Assembly: GCA_964540765.1 (NCBI GenBank)
Contig: CAZINW010000004.1
Span: 30,667-94,666 of the forward strand
Direction of reading: 5' to 3'
Source: CAZJLN01 sp964540765
GTDB taxonomy: Bacteria > Chloroflexota > Anaerolineae > Anaerolineales > Anaerolineaceae
DNA: 64,000 bases
The notes below the pieces were generated by a model. That model was not told where the DNA came from. It did no database searches and was given only the letters and a program-made list of their open reading frames with translations. Below are positions 25,880 through 35,630 of this stretch, piece by piece; position 1 is the stretch's first letter, and every line of letters begins with the position of its first letter. The translations under genes and the position numbers were made by a program.

Positions 25880-27703
25880 TTAGTCAATAAACTGGCGTTC
25901 ATAGAGTTTATAGTATTGACCTTTAAGTGCCATCAGATCAGCGTGTGTGCCTTGTTCCACAATTCTTCCGTTGTCAAGGACCAATACCCAATCTGCATTG
26001 CGTACTGTGCTCAAGCGGTGGGCTATCACAATCGCGGTATGATCTTTCAATAACCTGGATAATGCATCCTGGATTAGCATTTCTGTGACCATATCAATAT
26101 TGGCAGTGGCTTCATCAAGGATGAGGATTTGTGGATTTGAAAGAATCGCGCGGGCGATGCTGATCAATTGGCGCTGTCCATAGGAGATATTGATCCCACC
26201 TTCCTGAACTTTTGTCTGATAGCCATCAGGCAATGAGCTGATAAAATCATGCGCGTTTGCCAGCCGGGCAGCTTCTTCGACGGCTTCGTCAGTTGCACCA
26301 GGTGCGCCATAGCGAATATTATCTGCGATCGAACATGAAAAAAGGAAAGGATCCTGCGATATTACCCGGACATTCTTACGCAATGATGCCTGTGTCACTG
26401 TGCGAATGTCAATCCCATCAATTTTTACAGAACCCTGGCTGACATCGTAAAACCTGGCAAGAATTTTAGCGATCGTGGTTTTTCCTGCGCCAGTGGGACC
26501 GACAACAGCGATGGTTGAACCTGGTTCAATGGAGAAACTAAGATCTTTCAGAACGAGTGGCAAGTCCGGCTGGTATTGGAATGAGACGTTTTCAAATTCG
26601 ATGTGCCCTTGAGTGACTGACAAATCAATGGCATTTTCTGCATCCTGAATATCAGAGGGGGTATCCAATAAGTTGATGACCTGTTCGCCACCTGCCATTG
26701 CTGATTGAAATGTTGTATAAAGGCGGCTCAATTCTTGTATGGGTTGGAAGAAGCGCGATACATAGGATAGGAAAGCCACCATAATTCCCAGGGTCATGGT
26801 TCCCTCAAGAACGAACTTTCCTCCAAACCAGAGAACAATGGCTGTAGCCAGCATGCCAAGGAATTCAATTGCAGGTAGAAACACAAAAGAGAGAGACATC
26901 GCATTAATATAAGCATCCCGATTCTCTTGATTTACTTTTTCAAAGCGTTCCTGAGATGCTTTTTCCTGGGTAAAGGCTTGAATAGCTCGCATCCCGTTTA
27001 TCTCTTCAGCCAGATCGCCGACCACGGCAGCCACTTTGGAACGTGTATCACGGAAGGCAACACGCGCCTGACGTGAAAATAGCCAGGTTGCCAGGATCAT
27101 CAGGGGGAGTACAGTGAAGGTTAGCAGTGCCAAGCGAGGGCTCATGGTCAGCATGGTGACGATGATACCGATCAGAACAATCAAATCACCGAACAAGGTA
27201 ATGATCCCTTGCGACAACAATTCATTGATCTCAGCCACATCATTAATAACGCGGGAAACGGTCACGCCGACAAAATGCTGATCATGATATCCCAGGTGTA
27301 ATCTTTGCAGATGGGTGAATAAATCCAGGCGCAAAGAAGCCAATAATTTTTGACCAACCAAAGAGATCAAATATCGTTGACCAGCACTGACAAAGAAGGT
27401 GGCAATAAAAACAATTAAAATTATTAAACCAATATTTAGAAACCCTTCAGTTCTTTTGACGGTGATATATTCGTCAATGGCTACCTTAATGAGATAGGGC
27501 GTGAGCAAAGTCAACCCTGATTCACACAGAGTTAATGCAAACGCGGCAATCATTTTCCACTTGTAAGGGCGAAGATATTTCAACAACCGCTTAAAGAGGT
27601 GAGGATTATGGACAGCGCCATCCTGCTTTTGAATATTACCAAACTGATCCAGGGCGGAACGAGGTCCCATGCCGAGGGATGAGGGGCCGATTGAAAAGCT
27701 CAT
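25880..27703 (-). CDS. ABC exporter half-transporter, catalytically competent partner
   Basis: A 607-residue type IV ABC half-transporter: six transmembrane helices (about 40-330), then an ATPase domain with Walker A GPTGAGKTT, Walker B ILILDEATANID with the catalytic Glu, and AHRLST. Its signature is ISYGQ instead of LSGGQ. Paired with the upstream gene (4-base overlap), it resembles heterodimeric exporters with one regular and one degenerate ATP site. The substrate (lipid, peptide or drug) cannot be predicted. Confidence 0.92.
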   Translation of the reverse strand: MSFSIGPSSLGMGPRSALDQFGNIQKQDGAVHNPHLFKRLLKYLRPYKWKMIAAFALTLCESGLTLLTPYLIKVAIDEYITVKRTEGFLNIGLIILIVFIATFFVSAGQRYLISLVGQKLLASLRLDLFTHLQRLHLGYHDQHFVGVTVSRVINDVAEINELLSQGIITLFGDLIVLIGIIVTMLTMSPRLALLTFTVLPLMILATWLFSRQARVAFRDTRSKVAAVVGDLAEEINGMRAIQAFTQEKASQERFEKVNQENRDAYINAMSLSFVFLPAIEFLGMLATAIVLWFGGKFVLEGTMTLGIMVAFLSYVSRFFQPIQELSRLYTTFQSAMAGGEQVINLLDTPSDIQDAENAIDLSVTQGHIEFENVSFQYQPDLPLVLKDLSFSIEPGSTIAVVGPTGAGKTTIAKILARFYDVSQGSVKIDGIDIRTVTQASLRKNVRVISQDPFLFSCSIADNIRYGAPGATDEAVEEAARLANAHDFISSLPDGYQTKVQEGGINISYGQRQLISIARAILSNPQILILDEATANIDMVTEMLIQDALSRLLKDHTAIVIAHRLSTVRNADWVLVLDNGRIVEQGTHADLMALKGQYYKLYERQFID

Positions 27704-29481
27704 TGGCTTACCTCCTGTTTTTTTAATTGCTGTTGATAGATCGTCCTGTAGTGGTGGGAGGATTCCAACAACTGGTCATGGGTGCCTTGAGCCACAATGC
27801 GACCTGAATCCAAAACCAGGATCATATTTGCATTGCATATGGTGCTGAGTCGATGTGCGATCACGAATGTCGTGCGACCACGAACAAGGTGCACCAGCGC
27901 CAACTGAATAAGGTGTTCGGTTTCGGTATCAACTGAGGATGTGGCATCGTCCAAAAGCAAAATTTTAGGATTTAATAGAATGGCTCTGGCAATCGCCAGA
28001 CGTTGTTTCTGACCACCTGAAAGCGTAGCCCCACGTTCGCCAACCCTGGTTTCATAGCCATTGGCTTGTTCAAGAATAAATTCATGGGCTTGGGCGGCTT
28101 TGGCTGCAGCCACGATTTCATCATCTGAGGCATTTTTGTTACCGAAGGTGATATTTTCCTTGATGGTGGCTGCAAAAAGCGATGTATCCTGCATGACAAT
28201 TCCGATCTGACTGCGGAGTGATTCAAGGGTCACTTTGCGAATGTCCTGATCATCTATCAGGATGCAGCCTTGGGAAGGATCATAAAACCTGGGAATGAGA
28301 TTAATGATCGAGGTTTTTCCAGAACCTGTTGCTCCCAGCAGTGCGACCATTTGACCGGGCAAAGCCTCGAAATTGATATCCTTCAATATTTTTTGCCTGC
28401 CAAAACTAAAATCAACAGCATTAAAGCGCACATGACCTTTGGTAATCTCAAAATCGACTGCATCCGGATCGTCAGCAACCTCGGAGACAGTATCCAAAAT
28501 GTCAAAAATGCGCTCGGCGGCTGAGCCGGCGATGGCAACTGAGGGAATGATCAATCCGAGCCTGCGAACCGGATTTATTAGCTGACCGACGTATGTAATG
28601 AAGGCAATCACGACACCAATGGTCAGGCTGCCCTGCATCACTTGCAAGCCACCATAGAGGATAATTGCCACATTGCCAAGGTTTGCAAAAAGGGAGAGCA
28701 AGGGGGCGTTAATCGCTTGCATGCGGACAGCACGCGTTGAGAGTTGCAGCCAAAGATTATTCTCCTGGGTAAAACGATGGATTTCCATCTCTTCCTGGGC
28801 AAAAGCTTTCACAATTTGGCTTCCCCGCAGGTTCTGTTCGACCACTGTTGTCAATCTCGCCAACTGCTTCTGGACCTGCAACGATAGAGGTCGATAACGC
28901 GAGCCAAAGCGCACAGCCTCGTAGACAAGGAAGGGAATGGTGATCATAACCAATAATGCGAGTCTGACATCCATTGTGAGCATGATGATCGAAGTCATAA
29001 TGATCGTCAAAATACCATCAAGAATGCGGATTGAGGCACGACCTGTTAAGAAGCGCAATCTCTCCACATCTTGAATTGCACGAGAAAGCAATTCTCCTGT
29101 TTCAGATTTGTCATGGAAAGAAAAGGAAAGGTGGGTAAGTTTTGTTTGGATTTCATTGCGGATATCAAAGGCAACATTTTGAGAAGCCTTTTCACTCCAA
29201 ATACCCATGAAATAATTTAAAACACCTTTGATGAGTGTCAATCCGAGCAAAATCAAGACAGACCGTGTCAGTAAATTGACATTTGCGCCTTCGAGACCCG
29301 TGTCAATGATCCAGCGCATAAATTGAGGGATCAACATATCCAGCGCAAGTACCCCAAAGAGGCACAAATACATCCCCAGAGCATGTTTCCAATAAGGCTT
29401 TAAATAACCACTGACACGGAATAGTAATTGAAAAAGCGAGGGTGTAAATTCTTGAGTAAGTTTCGGTTGTTTTAGCGTCAT
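27700..29481 (-). CDS. ABC exporter half-transporter, degenerate-site partner
   Basis: A 593-residue ABC half-transporter with N-terminal membrane domain and C-terminal ATPase. Walker A is GATGSGKTS and the signature is a perfect LSGGQKQR, but Walker B is ILLLDDATSSVD, with Asp where the catalytic Glu should be. In known heterodimers (TM287/288 and BmrCD types) the degenerate site combines such a Walker B with a non-canonical signature from the partner; the partner here has ISYGQ, so the pattern is complete. Start ATG 29481; a TTGACA-like -35 lies upstream, but no good -10 was found. Confidence 0.92.
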   Translation of the reverse strand: MTLKQPKLTQEFTPSLFQLLFRVSGYLKPYWKHALGMYLCLFGVLALDMLIPQFMRWIIDTGLEGANVNLLTRSVLILLGLTLIKGVLNYFMGIWSEKASQNVAFDIRNEIQTKLTHLSFSFHDKSETGELLSRAIQDVERLRFLTGRASIRILDGILTIIMTSIIMLTMDVRLALLVMITIPFLVYEAVRFGSRYRPLSLQVQKQLARLTTVVEQNLRGSQIVKAFAQEEMEIHRFTQENNLWLQLSTRAVRMQAINAPLLSLFANLGNVAIILYGGLQVMQGSLTIGVVIAFITYVGQLINPVRRLGLIIPSVAIAGSAAERIFDILDTVSEVADDPDAVDFEITKGHVRFNAVDFSFGRQKILKDINFEALPGQMVALLGATGSGKTSIINLIPRFYDPSQGCILIDDQDIRKVTLESLRSQIGIVMQDTSLFAATIKENITFGNKNASDDEIVAAAKAAQAHEFILEQANGYETRVGERGATLSGGQKQRLAIARAILLNPKILLLDDATSSVDTETEHLIQLALVHLVRGRTTFVIAHRLSTICNANMILVLDSGRIVAQGTHDQLLESSHHYRTIYQQQLKKQEVSQ

Positions 29482-29617
29482 AAACAGACAGAAAAATCGT
29501 TTTTGGTGTGTTTAGAGATAATCTTACTTGAATTCTGTCAAAATTGGACATTTTTCTGCAATCGGGTTGGTACGAAGATTGCATTAATCTTTAGAAAAAA
29601 GTTGAATAGGCGTAAAA

Positions 29618-31780
29618 ATGAAAAAAATACCAATTCTAGGTTTCCTCTTTATCTTTATCCTTGTCATGGTACTGAACCAGAACGATTTTGTGAGCGCTGG
29701 AAATTTGGAAAACCAACGGACAACTGAAAAGTGTCGAGTGAGTGCGGTGACGCATGTCTATCTTCCACTCATCATGGTAGATCATTCTTATGAGCCCACA
29801 GTAGAACCCATTGGCCCCGCCGGCGGTACCTTTCCTGCTTTTATTGTCGACCCAATCACCCCGTCAAACTTGTATCTGGGAACCTGGGGGGCTGGTGTGT
29901 ATGCAAGCGATGATAAGGGGGCGTCATGGACTGCCATGAATGAAGGATTGAGAAATTTGATGATCCAATCATTAGCCATCGATCCAAACAACAACGAAAT
30001 CATTTACGCGGGGACTTACAGCGGGGGTATTTACAGATCAACGGATGGAGGAAGACACTGGAAAACCTCAAATGGCAATTCATTAACAAGTCACATTATT
30101 TATGATATCGAAATAGATCCACAGCAACCCACAACGCTTTACTCTGCCTCACGGATCAGCGGCAGCCTGGTAGGATATGTCCATAAAAGCACGAATAGTG
30201 GCCAGAGCTGGCAAGAAATATTCAGGGGTGACAGATTCAATACCGACGATTATTTTTATGACATTGATGTAAATCCAAAAAATTCTAATGATCTTTTCCT
30301 GGCTGCACATGAGCATGGCTTTTATCGAAGCACAAACGGGGGCAGCTCATGGACAGCAGTCAATAATGGTATTACCGATCTGAGCTCTCGGTCATTAGCA
30401 ATTGACCCCACGACTACTTCCACAATCTATGGAGGCGTCTGGCACGGAGCAGGAGTCTTTAAGACAACCAATTCAGGGACTTCGTGGGTTGAAAAAGGTT
30501 CCGGGTTCCCCACTGATGTGGAAGTGTACCGCCTGGTTCTAGACCCGGCAGGTGATCCAGCAAACAGGCAAATTTATGCCTGCACCTATGAAAACGGCAT
30601 GTACAGGTCCAGTGACAGCGCAGCCAATTGGACTTCTGCTGGATTAAGTAACTATTTTGTCTACGATTTTGGAATTGCGGGGACCAGCCCAAAGAAGATC
30701 TTTGCAGCGACTGGGGGAAGAGGATTGTACAGCTCCATAGATCTCGGGCAAAGCTGGCAAAAAAGCAACAAGGGCGTCTTTAATACCAATATCACGGGGC
30801 TGGCATCGATCCCTGAAAAACCCCAGGCTGTTTTTGCGGCTGTTAATGGTTCTGGAATTTATAAGACCATTGATCAGGGAAAATCATGGAGCTCTGTGAA
30901 TTCGGGGTTATCAAATGTGGAGGTTAATTTCCTTTATAGCCTAGATGGTGACCTTTATGCCCTCACCACAGGTGCAACTTATGTAAGCCAAACTGGTGAC
31001 AGTTGGGCACAATTGGCAGGACCCGAGGTACTGGATTTTTCAATCAGCGATTATATGAATTCCATCATTGAACGAAGTAATTATCCGGAAGAACTCCTAC
31101 AGGACTTCTTGAAAGATCAAGTGGAAAGTATTAAAGAATCCGAGCCATCGGTCACTTACAGCCCATTAATAAGTATCAGCAAACTGGGAGGCAAGATTTA
31201 TGGAGGCACATCAGGAAGGGGGGCGTGGCTTTACAATGGGGGTGTGTGGACACAGATTGGCATGGAGTCGCAACGTGTTTATGCACTTGCAGGAGATCCA
31301 GCCCTTAATCGAATGCTTTCAAGTTCCTGTGTTCCAGATGCTGTGACCGGGCAGGACCGCGATTGTAGGGTCATGTACTATGCAAAAAATGATTCTGATG
31401 ACTGGACATGGACATGGATTAACCAAGGATTGTCCGGTGTCAAAACGAATTTCCTGCTAGTTCGCGATGATGATTATTTTGCAGCAACTCGCAATGGCAT
31501 TTTTATCAGGGATAATGATGGATCGACCTGGACAAGGGTTGGATTGGAGGGGGTTAATGTGCTTGCGTTGGCTGTAGACTCCACGAACGTCTGCAAACTT
31601 TATGCGGCTGCAGCGGGTGGGGCTTACTCCAGTGATAATTGTGGATTGACCTGGTTGGCAGCAGCACGTAACCTGAGTGGATGGACATTCCAATCGGTCA
31701 GTGTGGACCCGCAAAATTCTGATGCCGTTTACTTCGGATCCAAACAAGCTGGGACCTTTCTTCTGGATCGTCAGCCATAA
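29618..31780 (+). CDS. Secreted beta-propeller (BNR/sortilin-like repeat) protein
   Basis: A 720-residue exported protein. A signal peptide (KKIPILGFLFIFILVMV) ends near FVSA-GN, about residue 27. A VYLPLIM motif follows at about residue 48; similar YLPL motifs are frequent just after the signal peptide in Chloroflexota exoproteins (general impression). From about residue 65 to the end there are repeated blades of the type GVYASDDKGASWTAMNEGL and GIYRSTDGGRHWK, with Asp-box-like S.DGG.SW motifs. These fit a 7- or 10-bladed propeller of the VPS10/BNR kind. No enzymatic residues are evident; surface binding or glycan recognition is likely. Function unknown. Confidence 0.8.
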   Translation: MKKIPILGFLFIFILVMVLNQNDFVSAGNLENQRTTEKCRVSAVTHVYLPLIMVDHSYEPTVEPIGPAGGTFPAFIVDPITPSNLYLGTWGAGVYASDDKGASWTAMNEGLRNLMIQSLAIDPNNNEIIYAGTYSGGIYRSTDGGRHWKTSNGNSLTSHIIYDIEIDPQQPTTLYSASRISGSLVGYVHKSTNSGQSWQEIFRGDRFNTDDYFYDIDVNPKNSNDLFLAAHEHGFYRSTNGGSSWTAVNNGITDLSSRSLAIDPTTTSTIYGGVWHGAGVFKTTNSGTSWVEKGSGFPTDVEVYRLVLDPAGDPANRQIYACTYENGMYRSSDSAANWTSAGLSNYFVYDFGIAGTSPKKIFAATGGRGLYSSIDLGQSWQKSNKGVFNTNITGLASIPEKPQAVFAAVNGSGIYKTIDQGKSWSSVNSGLSNVEVNFLYSLDGDLYALTTGATYVSQTGDSWAQLAGPEVLDFSISDYMNSIIERSNYPEELLQDFLKDQVESIKESEPSVTYSPLISISKLGGKIYGGTSGRGAWLYNGGVWTQIGMESQRVYALAGDPALNRMLSSSCVPDAVTGQDRDCRVMYYAKNDSDDWTWTWINQGLSGVKTNFLLVRDDDYFAATRNGIFIRDNDGSTWTRVGLEGVNVLALAVDSTNVCKLYAAAAGGAYSSDNCGLTWLAAARNLSGWTFQSVSVDPQNSDAVYFGSKQAGTFLLDRQP

Positions 31781-32023
31781 GCTTTCACAATTATTAATAT
31801 GAAGGTCACGTTGGGCATGGTATTTTTTCGATGTGAACTTTTCTTTATGCTATTTATCTTATCATAACTCAAAAGCCAGAGACTCATTTAAGGATAACTC
31901 TTTTTTGAATTGGATTGGTAAGAAAATAGCATGTCATTAATCAGATGGGTTAAAGCTGACAAATTACAATCACAAGGTCTATTGTGCGGTAAAATTTTGA
32001 GAGCCCGTGTTTGAGGTGCACTT

Positions 32024-33400
32024 ATGTTGATCGTCATGTCGAATATTCATTTTGCCGAATCAAAGACCAATCAGATAGGAAATATTTCCTATAATCTTAA
32101 CCTGCCAGCGATTGTGTACCTGAATTACTTCAAGGAGATAACCAGCTTAATCAAACAAAACCAGGTAAAAAAATTGAGCTTGTCCTGGCGGGTGATATCT
32201 TTGAAATAACCCGCTCAGGTTTATGGATGAAGGATGAAATAAGACCCTATGTCCATAACCGTGAAATTGAACCGGGTTCCAGATTGGAAGAAAGAATTCT
32301 TGACATCCTTGATGAAATTGGGAAGGATATCAGGGTGTCGCAGACTCTGGAAATATTTCGATCGTTGGAAGAGATTTTTAACATTCCTGTGGAATTGCAG
32401 TACATACCAGGCAACCACGACCGTCTCACAAACAGCACACCTGCGGTTATTACGAAAGTGAGAAGTCTGCTGGGCTTGCCCGAATCAAACCAACGATTTG
32501 ACAACGAATATATTTTTTACAGCCAAAATGAACCGTTGGTATTGGTCAGGCACGGACATGAGTATGACCCCGTCAATTTTGCTTTGGATTTGAAAAAGCT
32601 CATAAAACTCCCCCCCAGAATAGAGCGGGATAACTATGATCGACCCGTTGTAGGTGATTTTATCACGGTTGAAATTGCCAGCAGGCTTCCTATATTTTTT
32701 AAAAATCACTATTCAGATGAAAGAATCTTGGGCGATGAGCAATTACGGAGACTTTATCAGCGACTCATTGAGTTTGACAATGTAAAACCTGCAACTGCGC
32801 TGCTCAATTATTTGATTGTAACCCCCGGGATCCAAATGCGAGAGACGTGGAAATTACTGGAACCTGTTTTCAGAAAAATCCTGCTGGATATCGAAAAAAA
32901 AAAGGCTTCTTTGATGACATTCATGAATATGCACAGGAGGCACCCGCTCAGAACATTCTTGATTTCAATTGTGCTTAAAATGCATTTCTGGCAGAAAAGA
33001 ATCCCTTATTGGACAATTCGTATATTAATGAAGGTGGTATCACTCAATATTAAACTAAAGAACGTACGATATCTCACAACCAGGGAAGCATTTCTCTCTA
33101 AAAAAAAACGACACCATTCGCTGCCTGATCTTTGGTCACACACATGTCCCTGAAGTGGAAGTCTTATCCATCAAAGATGGTCATGAGATTTACAGCATCA
33201 ATTCAGGAACCTGGCGCACACAGATACCAGCCAGTTCTGATCTACTTGAATTTGGTCGGTTGCGATCATTGACGAAGGTGCTGGTATTTGGGCCTGATGA
33301 AGTGAACCCTGAATATGATGGTGCACCAGGCTGGTCTTTTGACTTTAATTCAGAAATCGGATATGGGTCAGAGCAAGGTTACCAGAAATTAGAAAATTAA
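32024..33400 (+). pseudogene. Decayed calcineurin-like metallophosphatase gene
   Basis: Pieces of one metallophosphatase are spread over different frames. MLIVMSNIHFAE (32024 on) starts it, but the metal-binding Asp of the usual SDIH is Asn. A missing base in the A7 run at 32167-32173 shifts the frame into LVLAGDIFEITRSG, which continues through intact IPGNHDR and RHGHEYD. Another shift at the A10 run (32894-32903) leads into GFFDDIHEYAQEAPAQNIL with in-frame TAA codons. A further shift near the A9 run (33100-33108) restores CLIFGHTHVPE. At least three frameshifts plus stops outside homopolymers argue for true decay rather than only sequencing error. 31781-32023 upstream holds no gene. Confidence 0.85.
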
Positions 33401-33474
33401 TGACAACAAAATCGAATCAATGAGGATCACATGTTTCGTAGATCCTTGGAAAAACTCAGGTTAAAGGTGATCAA

Positions 33475-34500
33475 ATGAAAAAAAGTCGATTTGGCAGATA
33501 TAGTATGGAGAAGACCTATCGTGTGCCCATGCCGATTGGGGCATTTGGAGGTAGCGCAATCACTGGTGCCGCCATCAGAGAGGTTGTTACAGATTCAACC
33601 AGCCAGAGCGAGGCCATCCTGGCGCTGCATGAGCGTTTTCAAACCGATGTCATGATGACAGCAATGGATCTCAGTGTTGAAGCCGAAATGTTTGGTGCTG
33701 AAATCCGGATGCAGGATGATGAAATCCCAACGGTGATTGGCAGACTCGTTAAGTCAGTTGAGGATATTGAAGAATTGCCTGTACCATCTGTCGGAGGTTC
33801 ACGATCCGCAGTATATCTTGGGACGGTTGAAAAATTGGCAAGAGCTGCCTTTGATATTCCTGTCTTCGGCGGGATGATTGGACCTTTTTCACTGGCAAGC
33901 CGGTTAATGGGAGTTTCGCAGGCTTTGGAAGCAACGATGACAAACCCTGCGATGCTTCAGTTATTACTGAAGAAAGCCACCCAATTCTTGACCGATTATT
34001 TGATTGCATTTCGAAAAACTGGTGCCTGGGGGGTGATCATTGCTGAGCCAGCCGCTGGATTGCTTTCTCCACGTGGCATGAGGGAATTTTCCTCTGTTTT
34101 TTTGAAGAGCATCATTGAACAAACACAGACAGAAAAGTTTTCGATCATATATCATAATTGTGCTGCAAGGATAAATCATTTGCCAACCATTTTGGAGACC
34201 GGTGCGGAAATCTGTCACTTCGGAGAGCCAATGGATATGGCTTTGGCACTCTCCAGGGTTGATAATGAAGTTATTCTTGCCGGCAATTTGGATCCAGCGA
34301 AAGTATTTTTCAGCGGGACCGTCAGTGAGGTGAGGGATCGCACGATCGCATTGTTGAACGAAACAGCGGAATATAAGAACTTTATCATTTCCTCCGGGTG
34401 TGACATTCCCCCGCACACTCCCATGGAAAATCTGGATGCATTTTTCCAAACAGTCAGAAATTTCCCAGCAGAAGCATCAGTGGATCCCAAAAACAATTGA
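33475..34500 (+). CDS. MtaA/UroD-family methyltransferase
   Basis: A 341-residue TIM-barrel protein of the uroporphyrinogen decarboxylase superfamily, closer to corrinoid methyltransferases (MtaA, MtbA, CmuA) than to HemE. IIYHNCAARI gives the HxC zinc pair and ISSGCDIPPHTPMENLDAFF supplies the later Cys, as in the zinc methyltransferases. No corrinoid protein gene is adjacent, so the methyl donor and acceptor are unknown. The start at ATG 33475 has AAAGGTG 7 bases ahead. It ends at a bidirectional terminator that separates it from the Hdr/hydrogenase operon. Confidence 0.8.
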   Translation: MKKSRFGRYSMEKTYRVPMPIGAFGGSAITGAAIREVVTDSTSQSEAILALHERFQTDVMMTAMDLSVEAEMFGAEIRMQDDEIPTVIGRLVKSVEDIEELPVPSVGGSRSAVYLGTVEKLARAAFDIPVFGGMIGPFSLASRLMGVSQALEATMTNPAMLQLLLKKATQFLTDYLIAFRKTGAWGVIIAEPAAGLLSPRGMREFSSVFLKSIIEQTQTEKFSIIYHNCAARINHLPTILETGAEICHFGEPMDMALALSRVDNEVILAGNLDPAKVFFSGTVSEVRDRTIALLNETAEYKNFIISSGCDIPPHTPMENLDAFFQTVRNFPAEASVDPKNN

Positions 34501-34575
34501 ACTGAAAGAGTCTTTTCCCTGCCCAATCTAAAATTAACAGAGTCCAGTGTCAAAAGCTTGTTATTATTAAGAAAA

Positions 34576-34606
34576 CACCCCTATGTAAGTTCACAGGGGT
34601 GCTTTT
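34576..34606. terminator. Bidirectional intrinsic terminator
   Basis: CACCCCT (34576-34582) pairs with AGGGGTG (34595-34601), with CTTTT on the plus side and GTTTTC on the minus side. It sits between the convergent methyltransferase gene and the hydrogenase operon and can serve both. Confidence 0.75.
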
Positions 34607-34642
34607 AACGTTGAAAAGAATCAGGGATTGATGAGTATATGC

Positions 34643-35620
34643 TTAATTTGGTTCAGTTTTATGAGGCGGAAGAATATGCCCGCGTAAAGCTTTAATAAGA
34701 TCTTTGCGTTTGAGGGCACGGGTGCGATCAATCTCAACCATCTTGGCTTTGTCGTCTGACAATTTCCGTAATGCTTCCACCCAGGCTGCACTTGAAACAG
34801 GTTTATGGCTGACACGCCAGCGTTCGACCTTGATCGCCAGTTCATCTTCATTGGTGAGACGCTGGAAATCACGGGTGAGTGTAAGCCCCTGTGATTCAAA
34901 GGTGTATTCGATAGTTTCAAACTCAGGTTTTATGGGACAGACATGCATGCAGGATCCACATTTGATGCAGTAATAATCAGCCAATACAAGCCTGCCATCT
35001 TCGTCAACATGCAAGGCGCGTGTGGGGCAAATATCTGCACAAGCCAGGCAGCCTTCAACGCAGCGTTCTGAATGTAGTTCAACTGACCCCTGCCAGGGTT
35101 GATGGACAGTAAATGCACCTTTGCTGGCTATTTCACATTGGCGGCAGTGGATGCAGTTGGCAAAATCAATGCGCATTGTTTTACGTTGTTCATCGTAACT
35201 GATCACATTTGCACTGCAGTTTTCGATGACGTAATCTTTGAGAGAAAAGTCAAAATCTTCTTTCTTAAAGATGGTTTTGGCAATTATCTCTGGGAAAGCT
35301 TCATACTTTTGGACGGGAATTTCATCCACACCATTGATTGCCATGGTGATGGCATGGGTTGGGCAAACCACCACGCACATGCCACAATTGACGCATTTCT
35401 TGGGATCAACATCAACAGAAGGACGTGTAACAAGATGCCCGCCAATGATCTCACCATCGATGTGGGTGAGTGCTTCCTTGGGGCAGACTGTTGGTCCCAT
35501 CTGACAGCCGACACATTTCTCCAGATCCCAGGTCATTAAATAATTGCGTGTGATCATGGCGCGGCGGAGCGTCATTTCCTTCTTATTGCGGTTTTTTTGG
35601 GCGATTCCACGTTGGCTCAT
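34643..35620 (-). CDS. Polyferredoxin (MvhB-like 4Fe-4S protein) of the hydrogenase operon
   Basis: A 325-residue iron-sulfur protein with about five cluster motifs: CVGCQMGPTVCP (spaced unusually), CVNCGMCVVVCP, CIHCRQC followed by Ser where the fourth Cys would be, CVEGCLACADICP and CIKCGSCMHVCP. It would carry electrons between the Hdr/hydrogenase/AOR complex and other ferredoxin users. The last 110 residues are cluster-free. ATG 35620 has TTAGGAG ahead. It is the last gene of the seven-gene operon, 10 bases after mvhA. Confidence 0.82.
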   Translation of the reverse strand: MSQRGIAQKNRNKKEMTLRRAMITRNYLMTWDLEKCVGCQMGPTVCPKEALTHIDGEIIGGHLVTRPSVDVDPKKCVNCGMCVVVCPTHAITMAINGVDEIPVQKYEAFPEIIAKTIFKKEDFDFSLKDYVIENCSANVISYDEQRKTMRIDFANCIHCRQCEIASKGAFTVHQPWQGSVELHSERCVEGCLACADICPTRALHVDEDGRLVLADYYCIKCGSCMHVCPIKPEFETIEYTFESQGLTLTRDFQRLTNEDELAIKVERWRVSHKPVSSAAWVEALRKLSDDKAKMVEIDRTRALKRKDLIKALRGHILPPHKTEPN

Positions 35621-35630
35621 GAGTGTGCTC

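Noticed and set aside
29482..29617. TTGACA -35 element before the ABC operon on the minus strand
   Set aside because: No acceptable -10 at 16-18 bases; not strong enough to list.
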